A stretch of DNA of 15,077 nucleotides from an uncultured Treponema sp. (GTDB taxonomy: Bacteria > Spirochaetota > Spirochaetia > Treponematales > Treponemataceae), in assembly GCA_934667505.1 (NCBI GenBank), contig CAKULY010000037.1:1-15077 (forward strand), written 5' to 3'. Below, one piece after another: positions 7,929 to 15,077 of this stretch. The translations under genes and the position numbers were made by a program. Below the pieces are notes generated by a model, which worked only from the letters and a program-made list of their open reading frames with translations, had not been told where the DNA came from and made no database searches. Numbering within the stretch: the stretch's first letter is position 1; each line of letters opens with the position of its first letter.

Positions 7929-10163
7929 ATGCTGCAAAAATTCAAAAATCCTTTAATCGATAATTCTCAAAATTACAAGCTTAGTTCATATATAAAAACT
8001 TTGTTGCTGGATGAAAATTATAATGAGTTTTATATAGCGACCGGTTATTGGGATATTCCCTCTATTGCGCTTATCTTTGAGGAACTCAAAATTTTTCTTG
8101 AACGGTCAGATACGAAAATAAAACTTCTGCTTGGCAAAGACCCAGAAGTTCAGAATTATCAGTTAAGCCATGCTGATGAAATTGACTTAAATGATTATCC
8201 GGCCTGTTACATCAAGTATCATTTGGAAAATATCCCTGTCGTTGCTGATTATGAAGATGCAATTTCATTGCTTTTAAATTATTGTGCTGGAGAAAATCCA
8301 AAGTTTGAAATTCACACTTATAAAGATTTGCATAATTCAAGTTTTCTTCATGCAAAGTGCTACATATTTAAAGGGAAGAACGATTCTTGCGCGATTGTTG
8401 GGAGTTCCAATTTCACAAAGAAAGGTCTTGAAGATAATTCAGAATTGAATTATTTGGAGATGAATTCTTCCAATGTCGTTGTGCGTCCTGAAAACGGAAC
8501 TTCTGTAAAAGGTCATATCTTCTGGTTTGATGAGAAATGGAAAAGCAGCAAATCTTGGGAAAAAATCTTTATTTATACCGTATTAAAGACAAATATAGGA
8601 TGTCGTTCGTTCTCAAAAGGCATTGAAAGCAAGTTCATTTCAGAAAAGAAAAAATTACAGATTGAAAAAATACAGAATGGGGAAATTGAAAACAAAATGA
8701 ATATTCCAAGAATTCCTTCGGACATAAATCTTTTTGATTATCAAAAAGAAGCGATTTCAGAATGGGAAAAACAAGACTACAAAGGCATTTTTGATATGGC
8801 TACAGGAACCGGCAAGACGCTTACAGGTTTAGGGGCGATTTCAAGGTTGAGCGAAGTTTTAAATGACAGGCTTGCAGTTTTCATAGTTTGCCCTTATCAG
8901 CATTTAGTTGAACAGTGGGTTGAGGATATTGAAAAATTCGGAATGAAACCGATTATCGGCTATAGTTCTTCGGAACAGAAAAATTGGAAATCATTGCTAA
9001 AATATGCTGTGGAAGATTTTAATCTGGAAATAAAAAATAGGACATTTTTTTGCTTTATTTCTACAAACGCTACATTTTCTTCCGAACTTGTTCAAAATCA
9101 AATCTCTAAACTGCATGGAAACGCCTTGCTTGTCATTGATGAAGCTCATAATTTTGGTGCGGAATATTTGAGAAAACTTTTAAGCAATAAATTTTCTTAT
9201 CGCCTTGCGCTTTCTGCCACATTGGAACGCCACGGAGATAAAGACGGAACTCAATCACTTTATGATTACTTTGGGAAAAAATGCATTGAATATGACCTTG
9301 AGCGAGCAATAAAAGAGAGAAAACTCACAAGATATAAATATTATCCGGTTATTGTTTCATTGACAGATGATGAATTTGTTTATTATGAACAATATTCCCG
9401 CGAGATTTTAAAGTGCGTTGTAAAAGGAAAAAATGGAAAATTAAAGCTGAATGAAAAAGGCAAGCGAATTGCGTTGCAGCGGGCAAGACTTGTAGCTGGT
9501 GCTTCTAATAAAATCGGAGAATTAAAAGAGCAGATAACTCCTTACATAAGCGACAATCACATTCTTGTTTACTGCGGCGCTGCAAAAGTTTTCGATGAGG
9601 ATTCAGAATTTGATGATTCTAACGATGATGAAATTTCAGAAGGAAAAAGGCAAATCGAAGTTGTTACAGATTTGCTTGGAAATCTTCTTGGAATGAAAGT
9701 TGCCCAGTTTACTTCAAAAGAAAATATGCAGGAACGTTCAGTGATAAAGAAAGAGTTTTCGGAAGGAAAAAATCTGCAGGCTCTTATCGCAATAAAATGC
9801 CTTGATGAAGGTGTAAATATTCCTGCAATAAAAACAGCCTTTATTCTTGCGAGCACAACAAATCCGAAAGAGTACATTCAACGGCGAGGACGTGTGTTAA
9901 GAAAATCAGACGGAAAAGATTTTGCTGAAATTTATGACTTTATAACGATTCCTCGTCCTTTAAGTGAAGTTATTTACGAAACAGAAGAAGAAAAAAAGAA
10001 AGGAAAGGGACTAGTTATAAATGAACTTGTTCGTGCAATTGAATTTGCACGTCTTTCCATGAATGAGATTTCAGCAATGGAAAAAATTGATGAAATAAAA
10101 GAACTGTATGAACTTACAGATAAGGATTTGATTTTTAAGGAGAATTTTGAGAATGAACAATGA
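7929..10163 (+). CDS. PLD-nuclease-like domain fused to a DEAD/DEAH superfamily 2 helicase
   Basis: Residues 1-220 form a phospholipase-D-like domain. HAK at 141-143 is followed by GSSN at 158-161, the HxK...GSxN signature of one HKD half. The SF2 motor follows: LFDYQKEAI (268-276), Walker A ATGTGKT (291-297), DEAH (404-407), SAT (429-431) and arginine-finger motif QRRGRVLR (651-658). The charged helical tail (685-744) may be a docking region. This layout is seen in restriction-type helicases. Here it probably cuts or unwinds DNA lacking phosphorothioates, because no SspE-like DUF262/DUF1524 gene is present. AGGAG at 7916-7920 precedes the ATG by 8 nt. Base composition drops here: a hand count gave about 30% GC for 8221-8280 against about 52% for 7141-7200 in sspA. 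The end overlaps the next gene by 11 nt. Confidence 0.85.
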   Translation: MLQKFKNPLIDNSQNYKLSSYIKTLLLDENYNEFYIATGYWDIPSIALIFEELKIFLERSDTKIKLLLGKDPEVQNYQLSHADEIDLNDYPACYIKYHLENIPVVADYEDAISLLLNYCAGENPKFEIHTYKDLHNSSFLHAKCYIFKGKNDSCAIVGSSNFTKKGLEDNSELNYLEMNSSNVVVRPENGTSVKGHIFWFDEKWKSSKSWEKIFIYTVLKTNIGCRSFSKGIESKFISEKKKLQIEKIQNGEIENKMNIPRIPSDINLFDYQKEAISEWEKQDYKGIFDMATGTGKTLTGLGAISRLSEVLNDRLAVFIVCPYQHLVEQWVEDIEKFGMKPIIGYSSSEQKNWKSLLKYAVEDFNLEIKNRTFFCFISTNATFSSELVQNQISKLHGNALLVIDEAHNFGAEYLRKLLSNKFSYRLALSATLERHGDKDGTQSLYDYFGKKCIEYDLERAIKERKLTRYKYYPVIVSLTDDEFVYYEQYSREILKCVVKGKNGKLKLNEKGKRIALQRARLVAGASNKIGELKEQITPYISDNHILVYCGAAKVFDEDSEFDDSNDDEISEGKRQIEVVTDLLGNLLGMKVAQFTSKENMQERSVIKKEFSEGKNLQALIAIKCLDEGVNIPAIKTAFILASTTNPKEYIQRRGRVLRKSDGKDFAEIYDFITIPRPLSEVIYETEEEKKKGKGLVINELVRAIEFARLSMNEISAMEKIDEIKELYELTDKDLIFKENFENEQ

Positions 10164-10329
10164 AAAAGTTGAGGTGGATGGAATCGAAATTGATGTAAAA
10201 AAGGCAAGAAACATTCTTACAGCAATTTTGATTGCGGAAAAGAAAAATATTGCCACAAAAGAAAAAGGCGATTCAGAAATGATTAAGGATATTAAGAAAA
10301 AAATTGCGGAGGAAGTTGCATGCTTATAA
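10153..10329 (+). CDS. small protein linking helicase and DndD-like genes
   Basis: The 58-residue acidic/basic helical protein starts MNNEKVEVDG and ends in AEEVACL. Its pattern (KKARNILTAILIAEKKNIATKEKGD, positions about 18-42, then EMIKDIKKKIAEE) matches my memory of a family named DNA modification system-associated small protein, found between a helicase and a DndD-like gene. The ATG at 10153 is preferred over TTG 10147 because AAGGAG (10137-10142) lies 10 nt upstream. It overlaps the helicase by 11 nt and the next gene by 10 nt, so all three are likely translated in series. It may be an adaptor between the helicase and the SMC-like ATPase. No catalytic motif is visible. Confidence 0.72.
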   Translation: MNNEKVEVDGIEIDVKKARNILTAILIAEKKNIATKEKGDSEMIKDIKKKIAEEVACL

Positions 10330-12320
10330 AAAAAATCACACTTGAAAATTTTAGGCAGTTCAAAGATATACAGTCTGTGGACTTTTCTGAAGACAATGAG
10401 AAAAATATCACGATTATTCTTGGAGAAAATGGAGCAGGAAAAACAACTTTTGCTCAGGCATTCAGGTGGTGCTTGTATGGAAAAACAACTTTTACCGACT
10501 CTATTTTGTTGAATAAGGAAATCTCGCAAAATCTAGGACCAAACAAAGAATCTTTTGTAAGAGTTTCATTGCAGCTTATACATAGCAATATTCAATATGA
10601 GATAACCCGGGAGCAAAAATATACAACGAATGCGACAGGCGGGCTTAATACACCGAACAGTTCTGAATTGAAAATCAAGTATAGAAATCCACAGGGAAAC
10701 ACTAAATTTGTTGAACAAAGAGAAGTTGATTTAAGAATAAAGGAAATACTTCCTTCCGAGCTTTCTAATTATTTTTTCTTTGACGGTGAACGAATTCAAA
10801 ATATGAGCAAAGAAATAAATGATGGAAAGAGCGCAGAATTCAAAGAGGCTGTGGAACGATTACTTGGTCTTTCTGCTTTTATGATTACTCTTGACCATTT
10901 AAATGGGCGGTCGAGTTCTTCTGTCATAAAGAGTTACAACAGGGACTTTGATTCAAAAGCAAATTCCCAGATTGCAGATTTACAAGATAAGATTGATTCT
11001 TTGAATAAAGAACTTAATAGAATTGATGAGCGAAATAAAGAAATCGATGATGATGTGGCAATGCTTGAAAAACAGCAGGAAGCACTTTCCAAAGAAATGG
11101 AAGCAAACAAAGATTCTGAAAAACTTATAAAAGAGAAAAAAAGTCATGAAGTTTCTTGTGAAAAATTAGAAAAAGAAAAAACCGATGCTATCTCTAATTT
11201 TGTTGATATTTTCAATAATAAAGCTGTGTCTTGGTTTTCAAGAAAAATTATCAGAGATGTTTTAACAGAACTTGCTGAGACTGATAGTCTTGATAAAGGA
11301 ATTCCTGATATAACTGCGAAGACAATAGATTATCTAAAGAATCGTGGAGTTTGTATTTGCGGAACTTGTTTAAAAGAGAATTCAAAAGAGCTTGAAGCAT
11401 TTGATGAGTTATTGAAATTTATTCCTCCTAAAAGTCTTGGAAATTTTATTTCTGACTTTAGCGGAAGCGCAAAGCAGCGGCTTGCTGACTCTGAATGCTT
11501 TTATGAAGATTCCATTGTTCAGAAGTATAGAGAAATCAGAGAAAAAGATTCGGAACTTGAAGGATTGAATTCGGAAATTTCAGAAATTGAAAAACGGCTT
11601 AAAAATATTAAGTCTTCGGCAGATTTGCAAATAAAAGCAGACGCGAATAAGAGACAAATTGCCGAGCTTAATAGAGAAAAATCTTCTCTGTTGGAAGAGA
11701 AAGGCGCAAAAACAGAAAAACAAAACCGAGCTCAATCTTCTCTTGACGAACAAGCCTTGAAGAGTGTCAGCAATAAGAAAATTGCAGTTTATAAAGCCTA
11801 TGCAACATATATGTATCAGCTGTTAAAAGATGACTATTCAAAACGGGAAAAGGAAGTAAGGGAACGGCTTCAGGAAAATATCAATGAGATATTCAAAAAT
11901 ATTTACAACGGAAAACTTTCATTGCAAGTAGATGAAAAATACAACATAAAAGTTGAGCTTGATGAATTTGCAAGTTACAGCGGCATGATTGAAACTTCAA
12001 CAGCACAAAGCATGTCTGTCATTTTTGCTTTTATCGCTGGGGTAATAAAAATGGCTCGTGAAAATGCAAAAAATAGAAATTCTGATATGTCTTTACAGTC
12101 AGAACCATATCCACTTGTAATGGATGCGCCCCTTTCAAATTTTGACAAGAAACGTGTAAAAAATGTTTGCGAAACTCTTCCTAAAATTGCAGAGCAAGTT
12201 ATTTTCTTTTCCTATGACAAGGATGCAGAAGTCGCAGAAGAAAATATGAGCGCAAAAATTGGAAAAAGATACGAGTTCATAAAAATAAATGAACTGGAAA
12301 CTAGAATTGAAGCGAGGTAA
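10320..12320 (+). CDS. DndD/SMC-like AAA ATPase with zinc-hook-like motif
   Basis: This 666-residue RecF/SMC-class ATPase has the split nucleotide-binding halves at its ends. Walker A GENGAGKT is at 35-42, and the DndD-typical FFFDGERI lies near 155-162. Long coiled coils flank a cysteine cluster CICGTC (C345, C347, C350) in the zinc-hook position. Near the C-terminus are a signature-like STAQSMSVIFAFIAGVIKMA and a Walker B LVMDAPLSNFD. DndD itself belongs to the dsDNA Dnd modification complex, but no DndC/DndE partner set is here. I infer a role in the effector module, sensing DNA ends or structures with the helicase. It starts inside the 3' end of the small gene and ends two nt before the next ATG. 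The hook is C-x-C-x2-C rather than the standard CxxC. Confidence 0.82.
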   Translation: MLIKKITLENFRQFKDIQSVDFSEDNEKNITIILGENGAGKTTFAQAFRWCLYGKTTFTDSILLNKEISQNLGPNKESFVRVSLQLIHSNIQYEITREQKYTTNATGGLNTPNSSELKIKYRNPQGNTKFVEQREVDLRIKEILPSELSNYFFFDGERIQNMSKEINDGKSAEFKEAVERLLGLSAFMITLDHLNGRSSSSVIKSYNRDFDSKANSQIADLQDKIDSLNKELNRIDERNKEIDDDVAMLEKQQEALSKEMEANKDSEKLIKEKKSHEVSCEKLEKEKTDAISNFVDIFNNKAVSWFSRKIIRDVLTELAETDSLDKGIPDITAKTIDYLKNRGVCICGTCLKENSKELEAFDELLKFIPPKSLGNFISDFSGSAKQRLADSECFYEDSIVQKYREIREKDSELEGLNSEISEIEKRLKNIKSSADLQIKADANKRQIAELNREKSSLLEEKGAKTEKQNRAQSSLDEQALKSVSNKKIAVYKAYATYMYQLLKDDYSKREKEVRERLQENINEIFKNIYNGKLSLQVDEKYNIKVELDEFASYSGMIETSTAQSMSVIFAFIAGVIKMARENAKNRNSDMSLQSEPYPLVMDAPLSNFDKKRVKNVCETLPKIAEQVIFFSYDKDAEVAEENMSAKIGKRYEFIKINELETRIEAR

Positions 12321-12322
12321 AT

Positions 12323-12859
12323 ATGTTTGATAATGAATACTCATTTAAGGGATCTCATGCAGTAAAAGTTAATAAACTTACAGCAAAATTTCCTCAGTCT
12401 GGAAACAGCTTGTTTAAACGCAATATCGATGTTTTTGTTTTGGCTCCAATTGTTGGAATGCTTTACAACAGAATGTCAGATATTGACTCTAGTATTGAAA
12501 CAACAAAAATATTTCCGGGACAATTTACAAATCACCATAATGATGTGTATTTTACATACAGGCTTGTGATGCTCGTAGCGCAAAAGGAAAAAAAATCTAT
12601 AAATGAGCGAGTTAATAAAGCTTTTAATGGAGAAGCGCAAGGAACAGCGGAAGAAGATTTTAAAATTTTTGAAAAATATCTTCTTGGCGGAATTGACGTT
12701 CTTTATGAGAAACTGATTGAGCAGGATAATCCGTCTTCTGAAGATGATTATATTAGCAATCTCAATAATTTTCTTTCAGAAATTCATGAACGTTATGAGG
12801 CTGAGCAAGATTCAAGTCAAGATTTCTTGGCAAAACTGGAACAAATTGCCAGAGATTAA
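12323..12859 (+). CDS. unrecognised acidic protein of the effector module
   Basis: I cannot assign a named family. The 178-residue protein has a conserved-looking core, KRNIDVFVLAPIVGMLYNR (32-50), TKIFPGQF (61-68), a hydrophobic helix FTYRLVMLV (77-85), and GGIDVLYEKLIE (122-133). An acidic tail follows. It looks soluble and all-helical, with no signal peptide or catalytic signature. I have a faint memory of similar proteins beside phosphorothioation and restriction gene sets, but not of a function. GAGG at 12314-12317 sits 5 nt before the ATG, and the gene follows the SMC-like ATPase by 2 nt, so it is almost certainly part of that complex or its control. It does not resemble DndE, which I considered. 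Confidence 0.75.
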   Translation: MFDNEYSFKGSHAVKVNKLTAKFPQSGNSLFKRNIDVFVLAPIVGMLYNRMSDIDSSIETTKIFPGQFTNHHNDVYFTYRLVMLVAQKEKKSINERVNKAFNGEAQGTAEEDFKIFEKYLLGGIDVLYEKLIEQDNPSSEDDYISNLNNFLSEIHERYEAEQDSSQDFLAKLEQIARD

Positions 12860-12868
12860 CATCATAAA

Positions 12869-13918
12869 ATGACAGTTGCAGAAATTCAGAATCAACTTTT
12901 TTCTCAATATAAAAGAAAAGGCTTTTTGTCAGAGAATGAAATTACAGATTGCTGCGTCAGCAATAATCTAGATTTCTTTGAAACTGATGAAGTCATGCAG
13001 TTCCTTATAGATAAGAAAGTTTTGTTTTCAGAGAAAAAAGGCGAAATCATTTGTGAGGAAGAAGACATTTATGATAAAGCTCAAATTGATTACGATGAAT
13101 TTTTTGATAAGGTTTTAGCTGAATATCCAAACTTTAAAATTATTGTGGAGCATATTAAGAGCATAAAGCCGCCGCAGCATCGCGAATGGAAAAATCTTAT
13201 TCATGAAGCCCAAAGCGGAAACGTTTATGCTTTTAACAGAATGACAGAAATGTATTTGCGTGGGGTTTTACGCATTTCTTATAACTTTGCGAAGGAAAAT
13301 TATTGTGATTTTGAGGAGGCTTTTCAAAACGGCACAATAGGATTAATCCGAGCTATAAAAAGTTTCGATGTAACGAGTCCGAATTCATTTGTTGGTTATT
13401 ATTCTCTTTCTGTGCTAAGTGAGATGCAACGGAAGTATAACGTAAAAAACTCTTTTTTTGATTTGCCTGCTCATTTTTCGCAAAAGATTTTTGAATTTTT
13501 AGGAATAATTTCAAAACATCTTGCAAATGGAAAAACTCCAGAAGAAAGCATGAATATTGTATCTGATGATTTTTGCCTAGAAATCAATCCAAAATTAAAA
13601 ATGTACTTTTTACCTTATATTGATTTAGACGGTATTTCTTATGAAAATTTTGCTTTTGATGTTCATATTGAAGATGATATTATTTATGAATCATTAAAAA
13701 AGCAATTGAATGAAGTTTTGCTTACATTGCTAGAGCGGGAACGGGAAGTATTAGAAATGCGGTTCGGACTTAATAATTTAAAGCAGATGACGCTCGAAGA
13801 TGTTGGAAAATATTACAATGTTTCAAGAGAAAGAATCCGACAGATAGAGGCAAAAGCTATAAAAAGATTGCAGAATTCAAGAATAAAAACTTTGCTTAAT
13901 GAGTATATGAATTCTTAA
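12869..13918 (+). CDS. sigma-70-like protein with region 1.1 and degenerate promoter-melting region
   Basis: Residues 1-70 resemble sigma region 1.1 (KRKGFLSENEITDCC..., then an EEED stretch). Residues 118-170 match region 2.1-2.2, with FEEAFQNGTIGLIRAIKSFD the core-polymerase contact. The next segment, FVGYYSLSVLSEMQRKY (174-190), replaces the usual tryptophan-rich FSTYATWWIRQAI, so the -10 melting residues are largely lost. FDLPAHF (197-203) and GKTPEES fit region 3. Region 4 is strong: TLEDVGKYYNVSRERIRQIEAKAIKRL (308-334) is a near-canonical -35 helix-turn-helix. It may direct transcription of the module, or it may bind polymerase as a regulator or decoy. It lies 9 nt after the 178-aa gene, with only a weak ribosome site. 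It closes the apparent operon. Confidence 0.85.
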   Translation: MTVAEIQNQLFSQYKRKGFLSENEITDCCVSNNLDFFETDEVMQFLIDKKVLFSEKKGEIICEEEDIYDKAQIDYDEFFDKVLAEYPNFKIIVEHIKSIKPPQHREWKNLIHEAQSGNVYAFNRMTEMYLRGVLRISYNFAKENYCDFEEAFQNGTIGLIRAIKSFDVTSPNSFVGYYSLSVLSEMQRKYNVKNSFFDLPAHFSQKIFEFLGIISKHLANGKTPEESMNIVSDDFCLEINPKLKMYFLPYIDLDGISYENFAFDVHIEDDIIYESLKKQLNEVLLTLLEREREVLEMRFGLNNLKQMTLEDVGKYYNVSRERIRQIEAKAIKRLQNSRIKTLLNEYMNS

Positions 13919-13949
13919 ATATTATTTTTCCGCTTAGCCAATTTCTTTA

Positions 13950-13978
13950 TATACACTTAAAATCTAATGGTTTATAAT
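13950..13978 (+). promoter_or_regulatory. predicted promoter for the DUF6978-DUF1828 pair
   Basis: A perfect TATAAT at 13973-13978 lies 17 nt after TATACA (13950-13955), which keeps four of six -35 bases. The predicted transcription start falls near 13985, where an ATG sits, so the message may be leaderless or nearly so. There is no hairpin with a U-run between the sigma-like gene and this site, so read-through is also possible. Confidence 0.45.
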
Positions 13979-13984
13979 ATAAGT

Positions 13985-14427
13985 ATGTCAAGCGGTCTTT
14001 CAAAAGAAGAAATAGACTATCTTCTTAACCTTGAAAAGAATTGTAAATCTTCTCAAAAATACAATTTTCCAAGTTTAGGCGGAAAAATCGAAATCGAATT
14101 ATCATCGGCTGATAAGAATGAAGACTTCTTGTTAGATGTTTGGCGTTCACATATTGATTTAGCAAAAACAAAATTTCAAAATCGGGCTAGGAAGACAGTT
14201 CCAATTGTAAGGCTTGATATTAATTCTGCGCCACACAAAATCCTGATGGAGTGCACTTGGGCGGAACGCATTTTCATATTTATAGAGAAGGTTATGGTGA
14301 TAAATTTGCGTATCCTTTACCAGACGAGTTTGCGGATTGTAAAAGTCCTAGAGATTTTCTTGAAAAGTTTATGGATTATTGCCATATTATGAAAAAGCCG
14401 ATAATCGAGGAGGATTTATTTGTATGA
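13985..14427 (+). pseudogene. DUF6978-type gene broken by a single-base frameshift
   Basis: The frame from 13985 reads MSSGLSKEEIDYLL and reaches RLDINSAPH at 14236. Homology-like sequence then resumes one frame over at 14239 as NPDGVHLGGTHFHIYREGY, followed by GDKFAYPLPDEF and ending IIEEDLFV. Adding one A to the run at 14237-14240 gives an intact product of about 147 residues that ends at 14427. Its stop overlaps the next gene's ATG as ATGA, which strongly supports that frame as ancestral. The unshifted frame stops at 14392 after a run of unlikely residues. The R-LDI...PH-NPDG...HIYREG pattern fits DUF6978, whose function I do not know. ATG 13967 is in frame but lies upstream of the -10 box, so 13985 is preferred. 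The lesion could be a genuine mutation or a sequencing slip. Confidence 0.75.
14407..14413 (+). promoter_or_regulatory. strong ribosome binding site of the DUF1828 gene
   Basis: GAGGAGG lies 10 nt before ATG 14424, inside the end of the DUF6978-type gene. It lets the downstream gene be translated even though the frameshift terminates the upstream frame early at 14392. Confidence 0.7.
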
Positions 14428-15077
14428 AAAAAACAGAAATAGATGCTCTTATTGATAGTTATTTTAAATGGCTAAAAGAAAATACTTCTTCAAAAATCAT
14501 AAATGATACTTGGTCGGAAATTACAACGCCGTATTTAGACAGACACAATGATTGCCTTCAGATTTATGCTAAAAAAGAAGGTGATAAGATTATTCTTTCA
14601 GATGACGGTTATATTATTGATGATTTGGAATCTTCTGGCTGTCATTTGGATTCTCCTAGACGAAAAGAAATTTTGAATACAACTCTTCGTGGTTTTGGTG
14701 TTTTGCTAGATAACAATCAGCTGATTGCAAAAACTTCGGCAGAAAATTTTCCTCAGAAAAAGCATGATTTGATTCAGGCTATGCTTGCTGTCAATGATTT
14801 ATTTTATCTTTCCAAGCCACAAGTGCAGAATCTGTTTTTCGATGATGTTGTCGCTTGGTTTGATAAAAATGATATTCGTTATGTTCAGAAAGTAAAATTT
14901 TCAGGGAAAACTGGTTTTGACAATATGTTTGATTTTGGCATACCAAAGTCAAGAAAATATTCAGAAAGACTTGTGCAGACTATAACGAATCCGTCAAAAG
15001 AAAATTCTATGAATCTTGTTTTTAAGTGGATTGATACAAAAGATGAGCGGCCGACAGAGTCAGTTCTATTTGCAATG
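14424..15077 (+). CDS. DUF1828/DUF1829 protein, 3' end outside the window
   Basis: The first 218 residues are visible and the frame is still open at the last base. Residues about 30-125 match DUF1828: PYLDRHNDCLQIYA, then LSDDGYIIDDLESSGC, GFGVLL, NFPQKKHDLIQAMLAVNDLF. From about 135 onward the DUF1829 pattern follows: FFDDVVAWFDKNDIRY, FSGKTGFDNMFDFGIPKS, FKWIDTKDERPTES. The biochemical role is not known to me. The pairing with a DUF6978-type gene through a 4-nt overlap suggests a two-component unit of the kind carried in defence islands or mobile DNA. Composition is A/T-rich like the effector genes upstream. Confidence 0.82.
   Translation, partial: MKKTEIDALIDSYFKWLKENTSSKIINDTWSEITTPYLDRHNDCLQIYAKKEGDKIILSDDGYIIDDLESSGCHLDSPRRKEILNTTLRGFGVLLDNNQLIAKTSAENFPQKKHDLIQAMLAVNDLFYLSKPQVQNLFFDDVVAWFDKNDIRYVQKVKFSGKTGFDNMFDFGIPKSRKYSERLVQTITNPSKENSMNLVFKWIDTKDERPTESVLFAM

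Noticed and set aside
12323..12859. DndE
   Set aside because: DndE is shorter and has a basic DNA-binding pattern not seen here.
14231..14245. Programmed -1 frameshift
   Set aside because: Slipping back one base would re-pair AAA with CAA, and no heptamer slippery site or downstream stem is evident. A simple base loss fits better.
1..15077. CRISPR array, tRNA or transposase
   Set aside because: I saw no regularly spaced repeats, cloverleaf-like segments or transposase motifs on either strand.

Overview
The window looks like chromosomal DNA of a low-GC, probably anaerobic bacterium. Treponema or a related gut spirochaete is my best guess, at roughly even confidence. The guess rests on A/T-rich codon style, a ferredoxin-type protein in the first gene, and a short dispersed repeat of a kind I recall from such genomes. 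No rRNA or other marker gene is present to confirm it. All supported genes are on the + strand.

Region 1 (about 53-7917) is a DNA phosphorothioation module of the Ssp type, in the order sspD (PAPS-reductase-like ATP pyrophosphatase with a C-terminal ferredoxin domain), sspB (DUF4007), sspC (large P-loop ATPase), sspA (cysteine desulfurase). sspD, sspB and sspC are packed with a 1-nt gap and a 4-nt overlap. sspA follows after a GC-rich, fold-prone 150-nt spacer that carries a dispersed repeat; a relative of that repeat lies in frame inside the 3' part of sspC. The expected chemistry is SspA taking sulfur from cysteine, SspD activating and transferring it, and SspB with SspC selecting and opening the DNA backbone for sulfur insertion on one strand.

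Region 2 (7929-13918) begins 11 nt later and is visibly more A/T-rich. It encodes a PLD-nuclease/SF2-helicase fusion, a 58-aa protein overlapping both neighbours, a DndD/SMC-like ATPase with a zinc-hook-like motif, an unrecognised 178-aa acidic protein, and a sigma-70-like protein with region 1.1, 2, 3 and 4 similarities but a degenerate promoter-melting segment. I read this as the restriction/effector half that discriminates unmodified DNA, taking the place of SspE and comparable in role to SspFGH or DndFGH. The sigma-like gene is the least expected member.

Region 3 (13919-15077) has its own predicted promoter and a two-gene unit: a DUF6978-type gene broken by one frameshift, overlapping by 4 nt a DUF1828/DUF1829 gene that runs off the window end. 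I found no tRNA, rRNA, CRISPR array or transposase. Apart from the 150-nt spacer, the only non-coding stretches are the short ones at each operon edge.
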